Shown: piece by piece, positions 30,490-36,314 of the stretch | Position numbering within the stretch: position 1 is the first letter of the stretch | How the letters are laid out: each line of letters begins with the position of its first letter | From: Deltaproteobacteria bacterium | Lineage (GTDB): Bacteria > Myxococcota_A > UBA9160 > SZUA-336 | NCBI GenBank assembly: GCA_029261895.1 | Contig: JAJDAK010000070.1 | Coordinates: forward strand, 1-64,000 | Direction of reading: 5' to 3' | Length of the DNA stretch: 64,000 nucleotides | The notes under the pieces: generated by a model | The model's input: only the letters and a program-made list of their open reading frames with translations | Told to the model about the DNA's origin: nothing | Databases searched by the model: none | Made by a program: the position numbers and the translations under genes

Positions 30490-30854
30490 TGGGTAAAAAG
30501 AGCGCTGACAGCAAGACGTCGCAATCGACGACGATCACGACCACGACGAATGTACGAGATATCGGTTTGACGGGTCCCGCTGCAGTCGAAGCAATCGCGA
30601 TACTTGAGCAAGGAGCCGTTGATCGAGAACGAATTGCATCGGAGAGACTGAATCAGATCGCAACCACAGTGGGGCAAACCTATCAAGCGCTCGTCGGTGG
30701 TGGAGGTTCCCCGCTCGTCGTCGCTGGGGAAGTAGAGCCGGGTATTCCTATACGAGTGCCACTAGCGTCGGCAGCAGCCGGTGGTTCTAGTGGAGCGCCA
30801 CCTCTCTTTCTATTGGCTGCTACCGCGGCTACGGCGTGGTGGGCGTTCCGATGA
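30489..30854 (+). CDS. virion protein with C-terminal membrane anchor 4
   Basis: A 121-residue protein with a Ser/Thr-rich start (SQSTTITTTTNVRDIGLTG), a helical middle (AVEAIAILEQGAVDRERIAS), a Gly/Pro linker and a C-terminal membrane helix (LFLLAATAATAWWAFR). The TTTTNVRDIGLTG-type stretch followed by a helix is a look seen in phage membrane/virion proteins, but no family is certain. It overlaps the next gene by ATGA. Confidence 0.62.
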   Translation: MGKKSADSKTSQSTTITTTTNVRDIGLTGPAAVEAIAILEQGAVDRERIASERLNQIATTVGQTYQALVGGGGSPLVVAGEVEPGIPIRVPLASAAAGGSSGAPPLFLLAATAATAWWAFR

Positions 30855-31510
30855 GGACTGCTGGTCATCATTTGCCCATCGCCGCGATTGCGACCGCGCC
30901 TGCGGAGTTCGCGCAAAACGCACCGCGTTTGCAAACCGTCACGATCGATCTCAGTAACGCGCGCCAACAAGAGCGACTCAAGATCACCGGAACGTTCATC
31001 TGGGCGGTGAAGGCCTCGCAGTCCGGCTCTAATCTCACGATTCAGTTCAATGAGCAGGCTGGTCAAGGAATCGAATTTTCCGAGGGTCTCTCAATCGGTG
31101 GGCAACCGTTTGGCCAATTGTTCCTAACCAACACACCACAAGCCGGCCAGAGCTTGACCCTCGTTTATGGCGTTGAAACCATCGGTGGTTTGCGCGTCAC
31201 CAATCCCGGCGAGATCGTACAAACGTTCCAGCTTCAAAAAGCAACGACCTGGGACGCAGAGCAAGTCGTAACCGTAGGAATAGCCGCCGTTCAGCTTGCC
31301 GCAGCTCAGGCCGATCGCCGAGAAATTATCATCAACAGCCCTGTGGCGAACGCGCAGAAGGTCTATATCGGTAAAGCGAACACCGTCACGGCTGCGAATG
31401 GTATCGAGTTGCTGGGAAGCGGCACACTCGTCTTGAGTGTTACCGGTGCGGTTTGGGCAATCGCGGACCTGGCAGGCGCGTCCGTCCGCATCGCGGAGAT
31501 TCGCGACTGA
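30851..31510 (+). CDS. beta-rich minor virion protein (possible spike or penton)
   Basis: A 219-residue protein; the ATG at 30851 overlaps the preceding stop and is preferred over a GTG 15 bases upstream. There is no membrane helix. Strand-rich segments include LKITGTFIWAVKASQSG, LFLTNTPQAGQSLTLVYGVE, and a repeat-like C-terminal half with REIIINSPVANAQKVYIGK. The 'N..qAGqsltLvyG' pattern is common in minor phage structural proteins. A vertex or spike role is inferred from fold style and position. Confidence 0.62.
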   Translation: MRTAGHHLPIAAIATAPAEFAQNAPRLQTVTIDLSNARQQERLKITGTFIWAVKASQSGSNLTIQFNEQAGQGIEFSEGLSIGGQPFGQLFLTNTPQAGQSLTLVYGVETIGGLRVTNPGEIVQTFQLQKATTWDAEQVVTVGIAAVQLAAAQADRREIIINSPVANAQKVYIGKANTVTAANGIELLGSGTLVLSVTGAVWAIADLAGASVRIAEIRD

Positions 31511-31803
31511 TGAAAAAGCAGTACGGCCGAATCTATATCGACGCGATCACTCGCACAGTGCACCACGTGCACACGAGCGAGCAGCCTATACAGGGCGATC
31601 AAATCACAGCGTTCGATGAGCTTGGAAACGAAATCCTGTATTTGATGACTGATGTCGAGTTCGACGTGCCCGACAATTTCAATCGCGTGGTTCGAGCACG
31701 GGAGTTCGTCGACCATATAGAAGAAAAGCCGACACGTGACGGTTTTCGTTGGAAGGCAACGCAAGATGCGGGTAGGAAATTCGCAATCAGGAAGCGTCGA
31801 TGA
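31510..31803 (+). CDS. provirus protein, unknown, 97 residues
   Basis: A basic, probably beta-rich protein starting at the ATG that overlaps the previous stop by one base. It opens with MKKQYGRIYIDAITRTVHHV and contains EILYLMTDVEFDVPDNF. It contains no membrane segment or Cys. It sits between the possible spike gene and the triplicated gene family and may be a small virion or assembly factor. Confidence 0.58.
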   Translation: MKKQYGRIYIDAITRTVHHVHTSEQPIQGDQITAFDELGNEILYLMTDVEFDVPDNFNRVVRAREFVDHIEEKPTRDGFRWKATQDAGRKFAIRKRR

Positions 31804-32075
31804 GTCGCGGGCATCAAAATTTAGCCGTGCAAGGCAACATCCGCACAGCGACGGAATCGTTGGCCGGCACGATTTTAGATAACACGGTCGCGTATATGAC
31901 GATGCAACCGTACGCGTTATTTCCGATGATTCACACCACGCAGCAGGATAAGATGTGGATCGCTACGCACAACGTCGACGGCGCAGACCCGGACCTTCCA
32001 AGGATGGGAATCCGTAACGGTGGATCGGGCTTCACTCAAAGTTACGATATCGACTATCGGTACATCGATGAGTAG
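31800..32075 (+). CDS. triplicated virion-module protein, copy 1
   Basis: A 91-residue protein, the first of three tandem paralogues. Shared landmarks are NIRTATESLAG, MTMQPYALFPMIH, HNVDGADPDLPRMGIRN and the ending SYDIDYRYID. No membrane helix is present. It overlaps the previous gene by four bases and the next by eight. The conserved DGADPD core may be a turn or metal site. A trimeric or heteromeric receptor-binding part is a guess. Confidence 0.66.
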   Translation: MSRGHQNLAVQGNIRTATESLAGTILDNTVAYMTMQPYALFPMIHTTQQDKMWIATHNVDGADPDLPRMGIRNGGSGFTQSYDIDYRYIDE

Positions 32076-32346
32076 CGCTGCTAACGCAACCATCGGCAAA
32101 GTGAATCTACGCACCGGAACGGAGGCGCTCGCGGGCTCGATCGCCGCCGACGCTACAGTCGATATTGCAATGCGTGAATGGATTTTTTGGCCGATGTTTC
32201 ATGCAACGCACGCAACGCAGCTTTCTGCGATGACCGGACACTCAACGGATGCGGTCGATCCGGACGCTGCGCGTCTGGCGCTGCGGAACAATTTTAATGG
32301 CGTGTTGCAGAGTTGGGACGTTGACTCACGGGGGATCGATCCGTGA
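32068..32346 (+). CDS. triplicated virion-module protein, copy 2
   Basis: A 92-residue paralogue of its two neighbours: KVNLRTGTEALAGSIAA, WIFWPMFHATH, STDAVDPDAARLALRNN and SWDVDSRGID occupy the same positions. It is the most diverged copy (AVDPD instead of GADPD, WPM instead of FPM). It begins inside the end of copy 1 and overlaps copy 3 by GTGA. Confidence 0.66.
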   Translation: MSSAANATIGKVNLRTGTEALAGSIAADATVDIAMREWIFWPMFHATHATQLSAMTGHSTDAVDPDAARLALRNNFNGVLQSWDVDSRGIDP

Positions 32347-32612
32347 GCCGCAGCAGCGTATCTCAATATGGGCGCAGCAACTTTCGAACCGCAACGCAAT
32401 CACTCTCCGGCGCGCTTGTGTCGCTAGGGAGACTCGATATCACGCTAAACAGCTACGGCTTCTTTCCAATGCTGTGGTCGGGTACGCCATTTTCAACCCT
32501 GCTCGATTTTCACAACACCGACGGCGCAGATCCAGATCAAGCGAGGTTCGCGATCGGGATCAATAATTTCGGCGGGTCCTACGAAATCGATCAGAGGTAC
32601 ATTATCCAATGA
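32343..32612 (+). CDS. triplicated virion-module protein, copy 3
   Basis: An 89-residue paralogue starting with GTG: RSNFRTATQSLSGALVS, SYGFFPMLW, HNTDGADPDQARFAIGINN and SYEIDQRYIIQ. It is closest to copy 1 in the DGADPD and RYI regions. Its stop overlaps the transglycosylase start as ATGA. Preservation of three diverged copies suggests they form different positions of one structure. Confidence 0.66.
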   Translation: MSRSSVSQYGRSNFRTATQSLSGALVSLGRLDITLNSYGFFPMLWSGTPFSTLLDFHNTDGADPDQARFAIGINNFGGSYEIDQRYIIQ

Positions 32613-33235
32613 CAGAAGCGCTTATCGTCCTCGGTGCCGGGTTGGTTGTTGCGTTTGCGTTGCTGCAACGTGCTAAAGGCGATGTGCGCTCGACGAGCAG
32701 CCCCACTATTGTCGAGGTTTCTAAATCACAGTTACCAACTGCCGGACGCGATAGGTCGACAGAAACGATCGATGAACCACTGCCGACGGCGGATCGTGGT
32801 TTTGACCATGTGTTTCGCGCGGAAGCTGCAAAGAATCGACTCGATTGGGTGTTGCTGAAGGCTATCGCGTGGGTCGAGTCACGTTTCAATCCGTTGGCAG
32901 AGAACCCGGCCGACCCAAGTTTCGGTTTGATGCAATTGCTTTGCGTACCCGACGGCCAAGGTAGTTGCAAAAATCGGCTTCCGGCAGTACGCATCTGGCC
33001 GCCTGACTCTCGTGATGATCTTTTTAACGTCCAATACAACGTAGCGGTGGCGGCGCAGATCTTGGCCGCGAACCTCACGAACAAAGGCGGCGACATCGAA
33101 TGGGCCATCGCGGCATATAATTCGTTTCGTGCGTTCCGGGAAGGTCGCGACGTCAACGGCCAGTTTCATAACCAGGGTTACGTTGACAAAGTGCGCGACG
33201 CGTACCGGCGTTTTGGTGGTCGCTTACTATGGTGA
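32609..33235 (+). CDS. viral lytic transglycosylase, membrane anchored
   Basis: A 208-residue peptidoglycan-cleaving enzyme. An N-terminal membrane helix (EALIVLGAGLVVAFALLQ) is followed by a linker and an SLT domain: catalytic Glu90 in AIAWVESRFNP, then SFGLMQLL (about 103-110) and AIAAYNSFRAF near the end. Its place in the virion module suggests a virion-borne enzyme for crossing the cell wall on entry, as in PRD1-like viruses, though a lysis role is also possible. A short CVPDGQGSCKNR insert may form a disulfide. Confidence 0.85.
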   Translation: MTEALIVLGAGLVVAFALLQRAKGDVRSTSSPTIVEVSKSQLPTAGRDRSTETIDEPLPTADRGFDHVFRAEAAKNRLDWVLLKAIAWVESRFNPLAENPADPSFGLMQLLCVPDGQGSCKNRLPAVRIWPPDSRDDLFNVQYNVAVAAQILAANLTNKGGDIEWAIAAYNSFRAFREGRDVNGQFHNQGYVDKVRDAYRRFGGRLLW

Positions 33236-33603
33236 TGAGCAACCCGGTGCATATCGATCACCGCGTCCACAACGTCTGGAAGCACCTTTACACGAAACCC
33301 GACGACGAAGATTGGCAAACGTTCGCGGATTCTGTGCGGCTATACCTACCCTGCGGCGACGGCGCAATTGTTGCGTGTGAAGACCGTCACGAACCGCGCG
33401 TTTGGTGGATAGACGCTTGGAATGATGGCCGGCGCTTTCCGTTTCGTGATCGACTGCACCACTTCATCGCGGCGTGCGCAATGGCCGGTTGCGCTGAGCT
33501 TCGCGCGTACACGGGCGACCGCCCCACACGCATCTACCTGCTCGACGGCTGGTCTGAGATTGCTGAGAACACCTACGCACTGGGGCTGAAGATCGATGGC
33601 TGA
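33229..33603 (+). CDS. provirus protein, unknown, 124 residues
   Basis: A soluble-looking protein rich in Trp and His (HNVWKHLY, RVWWIDAWNDGRRFPF, RLHHFIAACAMAGC). Three starts in a row are possible (ATG 33229, GTG 33232, ATG 33235); the last overlaps the transglycosylase stop by one base. No domain is recognised. It sits between the transglycosylase and the terminal membrane-protein genes. Confidence 0.58.
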   Translation: MVMSNPVHIDHRVHNVWKHLYTKPDDEDWQTFADSVRLYLPCGDGAIVACEDRHEPRVWWIDAWNDGRRFPFRDRLHHFIAACAMAGCAELRAYTGDRPTRIYLLDGWSEIAENTYALGLKIDG

Positions 33604-33742
33604 GCTCCAATTCATCGAAATCATCAAAGAAATGGGGCCGCTGGGGGTGCTGGCTTTCTACATGTGGCTGCACCGCCCGAACGGAAGGAAAAACGGCAAT
33701 GGACAAAGAACGCAACCGCCTCATTCAGCCAAGTCTACGTGA
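33596..33742 (+). CDS. holin-like small membrane protein
   Basis: A 48-residue protein: a short acidic N-terminus (AELQFIEIIKEM), one hydrophobic segment (GPLGVLAFYMWLH) and a basic polar tail. It overlaps the previous gene by eight bases and the next, in another frame, by 44. The layout suits a small holin or virion membrane protein. The call rests on topology and position next to a transglycosylase only. Confidence 0.5.
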   Translation: MAELQFIEIIKEMGPLGVLAFYMWLHRPNGRKNGNGQRTQPPHSAKST

Positions 33743-33983
33743 CGAACTGCCGTGGGCGATCCTCGGCTTCAGCATTTGGATTTGGTGCGCGATCGCGATC
33801 GGCCTTTTTGTTTCTCTTTCAGGCTGCACGCTGGCCGTCAAGGCATGGCCTCCTCAACTGACGGCCACAGCGGCGGGTAGCTTCTGCGTCGAGCGTGCGA
33901 GCGTTCTAGGCCTCCGGATCGACGAAATGGAATGGGGCGAGGTCGAGTGCGAGGCCGAGCCGGTGGTTGAGCCGGAGCGGTGA
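33699..33983 (+). CDS. small membrane or lipid-anchored protein (spanin-like position)
   Basis: A 94-residue protein with GGAAGGAA upstream of the ATG. One long hydrophobic segment (about 20-42, ILGFSIWIWCAIAIGLFVS) ends in LSGC, which fits a lipobox, and an acidic C-terminal tail follows. The overlap in a different frame with the preceding membrane protein gene recalls Rz/Rz1 gene nesting, but no sequence homology to spanins is claimed. Confidence 0.5.
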   Translation: MDKERNRLIQPSLRDELPWAILGFSIWIWCAIAIGLFVSLSGCTLAVKAWPPQLTATAAGSFCVERASVLGLRIDEMEWGEVECEAEPVVEPER

Positions 33984-34046
33984 CCGTAGCGCGCGCTACA
34001 CGAAACAGTTTCATTCAGCAGCCCGCTGGCGGTAAGATGCCGCGCT

Positions 34047-34184
34047 ATGGATGTCAGTTGGAGCGTTACCCCGCATTGGATCCAGATCACCTTTTACGTC
34101 GCTACAATTGGGATGATGCTCGTCATAACGGGTGTTCTCGTGGACTGGCGACGCGAATGGCGCGATCGCGATCGCAAGAAATAG
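34047..34184 (+). CDS. last provirus gene: 45-residue membrane protein
   Basis: A single-span protein: WSVTPHWIQITFYVATIGMM starts the membrane helix, followed by LVITGVLVDW and a strongly charged tail (RREWRDRDRKK). The N-out, positive-inside layout is what one expects of a small inner-membrane protein. The upstream GGTAAG is a weak ribosome binding site. It competes with a longer open frame on the same strand that lacks protein-like composition. It could be a holin or anti-holin. Confidence 0.45.
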   Translation: MDVSWSVTPHWIQITFYVATIGMMLVITGVLVDWRREWRDRDRKK

Positions 34185-34243
34185 CGCGCGGATTCCGATT
34201 TTTGGTCCTTGACGGCCGTGCTCGCCGCGGTACGATTGAGGGC

Positions 34244-34333
34244 ATGCGTTCAACTAACCATTCATTACACCATCCAACGGTTCTCCGGCCGCCGGGGCCA
34301 CCTGTCCAATGTCTGGTTGATAGTGGAACGCAT
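34244..34333. repeat. imperfect long-range inverted repeat near right end
   Basis: ATGCGTTC...ACCA (34244-34260) can pair with TGGT...GAACGCAT (34314-34333), with two small bulges, around a 53-base GC-rich loop containing CCGGCCGCCGG. It lies in the gene-free 236-base stretch (34185-34420) between the last provirus gene and the right dif-like site. Structured non-coding DNA here could act in replication (single-strand origin), packaging or recombination. Nothing else is recognised in the stretch. Confidence 0.4.
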
Positions 34334-34420
34334 CAGGTGTGCCCTGCGGCTGGGGTCTTAGCCGGGGTGGGAATCCTACAACGACCGTGTAAGGTATTGT
34401 CCTCTAAGGGTTTATCGACC

Positions 34421-34453
34421 TTTTAACAGAACACGATACCCATTATCGGAAAC
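34421..34453. other. dif-like site with wide centre, right junction
   Basis: On the plus strand: TTTTAACAGAA (XerD-type arm, 34421-34431), an 11-base centre CACGATACCCA, and TTATCGGAAAC (XerC-type arm, 34443-34453). The arms match the left site, but the centre is 11 rather than 6 bases. The element-borne half therefore probably supplied the odd centre. It shares the 16-bp repeat ATACCCATTATCGGAA (34436-34451) with the left junction. Confidence 0.8.
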
Positions 34454-34466
34454 TATTGATAATGGG
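34439..34466. repeat. hairpin overlapping the XerC arm of the right junction
   Basis: CCCATTATC (34439-34447) is the exact reverse complement of GATAATGGG (34458-34466), with a ten-base loop. The right half looks like a second, inverted XerC-type arm (compare CCGATAATGGG in the left site). It could also act as a terminator facing the TetR gene. A folded single-strand attachment site, as in CTX phage, is an alternative. Confidence 0.5.
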
Positions 34467-34507
34467 GCCGACTCAATCTGAAGCCGCTCTCCCGGGCCGC
34501 TTGAGCC

Positions 34508-35098
34508 CTAGAATATCCCCTCGACCGCTGCTCCGATCAACGCGTCCGCGGCGCGGCGGGCTGAACGCATTTGTTGCTCCGGAAAGCCCATCATCCGTAG
34601 ATCTACGCAGGTGAAACACAGCGCCAAGATATGCGACGCGATGTCCTCTCGGCGCGCTTCTGGGATCTCCGGATACTGAGCCCCGATCTCCGCGCCAACC
34701 CGTTTTTGGATCCCGAGATATGAGAGATGCATCATTTGTCGCGTGCTCTGGCAGCGATTCGCACGCGCCAGGAGATCTCGAAACAGCGGATCGAGTTCGG
34801 GGTCCGTGAAACCGCCGAAGAACATCCAGTCGAGTAGACCCGGTAGACGGTCCTTGGCCGGCAGCCCGTCCACCTGTTTGGTGAAATTCTCATCTCCGCA
34901 TTTGAAGATACGACTCACCGCCGCTTGCTCGAGTTGGTCACGCGACTTGAAATAATGCAAAACCATGCGGCGACCGAGACCACATTCGTCGCCGATTTTG
35001 TCGAGCGAGGCAGCATCGAGTCCATACTTTTTGACCGCACGTTGGAATGCATCAAGGATGGCTGTTCGACGTTCCGGAGCAAGACTTTTGCGACCCAC
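34508..35098 (-). CDS. TetR-family transcriptional regulator
   Basis: A 196-residue repressor-type protein. The N-terminal HTH reads TAILDAFQRAVKKYGLDAAS then LGRRMVLHYFKSRDQL, the standard TetR pattern with HYFKSRDQL in place of YYHFxSKExL. The remaining residues form the ligand-binding helical domain, for example LLDWMFFGGFTDPELDPLFR. It is the first host gene after the provirus. Its target is not evident; the next gene on the same strand starts 22 bases downstream of its stop side, so a local role is possible. Confidence 0.85.
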   Translation of the reverse strand: MGRKSLAPERRTAILDAFQRAVKKYGLDAASLDKIGDECGLGRRMVLHYFKSRDQLEQAAVSRIFKCGDENFTKQVDGLPAKDRLPGLLDWMFFGGFTDPELDPLFRDLLARANRCQSTRQMMHLSYLGIQKRVGAEIGAQYPEIPEARREDIASHILALCFTCVDLRMMGFPEQQMRSARRAADALIGAAVEGIF

Positions 35099-35120
35099 GT
35101 TATCCCCGTCTCAGTTTGAA

Positions 35121-35492
35121 TTAGGCGTTGGCTTCGTCCGCTTTCTCAGGCATGTAGATGGAACGTTTTGCCTGCGCGAAAACGTTTCGGAGCATCGGTG
35201 TGAAAAACTCCAACGGCAAAGTGTCGTAGTCGGGATCGAAACAATTCTGATCGTACGCCGCGCAGAACTCCGCACATTCGATGAAGTAAGCGTGTGTTGC
35301 CGATTGCAAGCTATGGGTCAGACGATCGACCGCATACCCGACGGAGTCGCCTTCCAAGAGCTTGAGATGCGCGAGAATTCGGTCGGGCAAGCCTTTGACC
35401 ATTGCGACACTCCGCATTGCGATAATGCGATAGTCCTCCGCGGTGCCGTCTTTCATCGCGGTGAACGTGGTGTTCTGCGCTGCTGGCTCCAC
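35121..35492 (-). pseudogene. HD-family (PhnZ-like) hydrolase lacking its catalytic core
   Basis: A 123-residue open frame. The N-terminal part (TAMKDGTAEDYRII, LLEGDSVGYAVDRLTHSLQ) and the C-terminal part (AEFCAAYDQNCFDPDYDTLP, LEFFTPMLRNVFA) match the two ends of HD-domain oxygenase/phosphohydrolase-like proteins of roughly 190-200 residues. The middle, which normally carries the HD metal-binding pair (LLHDIGD-type motif) and later His residues, is absent. HSLQSATHAY joins straight to FIECAEFC. The frame is intact, so an in-frame deletion is inferred. It could be a stable dead paralogue. Confidence 0.65.
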
Positions 35493-35557
35493 CCGAATGC
35501 CTCTCGTTCATTTCGAACGAACAGCATAGACCTCGAGGCGGCGGAAGTGAAACCTGG

Positions 35558-36286
35558 CTATGGTTGGAGATCGCTCAATCGAGTCAGAACGCCGCTGCGC
35601 TCGGCCAGCTCGGGATCCGCACCGAGGACCTCTTGGTAGGCTTGAATCGCACGTTCATTGTCATCGCCACGCACAAAACTCTCCGCGGCCGCGATCCAAA
35701 GCGTCGCGTGACCGGGGTACGTGGTGACGCCGGCGCCCTCTTGGTACGCTTCTCCGGCTGCCGCGAACTCACTACGTTCTTCCAAAACATAGCCCCGCAA
35801 GCGCAGTGCCATCGCGCGGAGCGGCGCACCTGGGTCCAACCCACTGAGGAGACCACTTAAACTCGCATCGGCTTTTTCGAGTTGGCCCAGATCGATCTGA
35901 TGCTCGACGGCGCGAAGCCTTGCGATATCCGCAATATCTGCGCTGGCGTGCTCGGCCACGAATGCGTCGATCGCGATCACTGCAGCTTCGCGTGCCTTCG
36001 TCGCTTGATCGCGATTCGCAGGTTCCGGAATGATCGGCTGCTGGTCGCTGCCCCCCATCGCTGTGGCGAACTCTGTTTCGATCGCCGCAAATGCGGCTTG
36101 GGCACTTTCTTCTACCTGCTGCCTGTACTCGTGGATCCCCGCTACCGAAGCACCGACTAAAAGAAATCCGCCGATTCCGATGAGTACGAGCTTCGAGTTG
36201 TCCTGAAGCCAGTCGAACCCGTGTTGGATCGTTGCCTCGACGCCCCTTACCTTGCGGTCGGTATCGCTATGATGCTCTGTCGTCAT
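35558..36286 (-). CDS. YfgM-like TPR membrane protein
   Basis: About 242 residues from the ATG at 36286, which follows TTTGGAGAA. A single membrane helix (about 30-48, LVLIGIGGFLLVGASVAG) is preceded by IQHGFDWLQDNSK and followed by a TPR-like periplasmic domain (PLRAMALRLRGYVLEERSEF, ERAIQAYQEVLGADPE). This is the YfgM/ancillary SecYEG-type layout. It lies directly downstream of der, as yfgM is linked to der in other Proteobacteria. Confidence 0.82.
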   Translation of the reverse strand: MTTEHHSDTDRKVRGVEATIQHGFDWLQDNSKLVLIGIGGFLLVGASVAGIHEYRQQVEESAQAAFAAIETEFATAMGGSDQQPIIPEPANRDQATKAREAAVIAIDAFVAEHASADIADIARLRAVEHQIDLGQLEKADASLSGLLSGLDPGAPLRAMALRLRGYVLEERSEFAAAGEAYQEGAGVTTYPGHATLWIAAAESFVRGDDNERAIQAYQEVLGADPELAERSGVLTRLSDLQP

Positions 36287-36314
36287 GTTCGTTCTCCAAA
36301 AAACCGCCGGGATT

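Larger units (their letters stand above)
23536..34453 (+). mobile_element. dif-integrated tailless (double-jelly-roll) provirus
   Basis: A 10.9-kb block bounded by two dif-like sites and containing about 27 mostly tiny rightward genes, many overlapping by ATGA/GTGA. Hallmarks are an HUH replication initiator (25048-26202), an FtsK/HerA-type packaging ATPase (26907-27428) and a double-jelly-roll-type capsid protein (28307-29302). A virion-module run of membrane-anchored proteins and a lytic transglycosylase follow. There is no integrase, tail, portal or terminase gene, which agrees with XerCD-mediated entry of a PM2/FLiP-like icosahedral virus with an inner membrane. No inactivated gene was seen, so it may be functional. 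Confidence 0.88.

Noticed and set aside
32609..33235. Conjugation-type lytic transglycosylase (VirB1) as identity of the provirus SLT gene
   Set aside because: It lies inside the virion block with ATGA coupling, 17 kb from the trb genes, so a viral entry or lysis enzyme is the better reading.
33980..34426. A 148-codon open frame from the last provirus gene into the right dif-like site
   Set aside because: Its composition is not protein-like, it ends inside the attachment site, and a 45-residue membrane protein in another frame (34047-34184) is more convincing.
23546..34451. The flanking repeats as transposon target duplications
   Set aside because: The 16-bp repeat is embedded in a two-arm dif architecture, no transposase is present, and there are no terminal inverted repeats.
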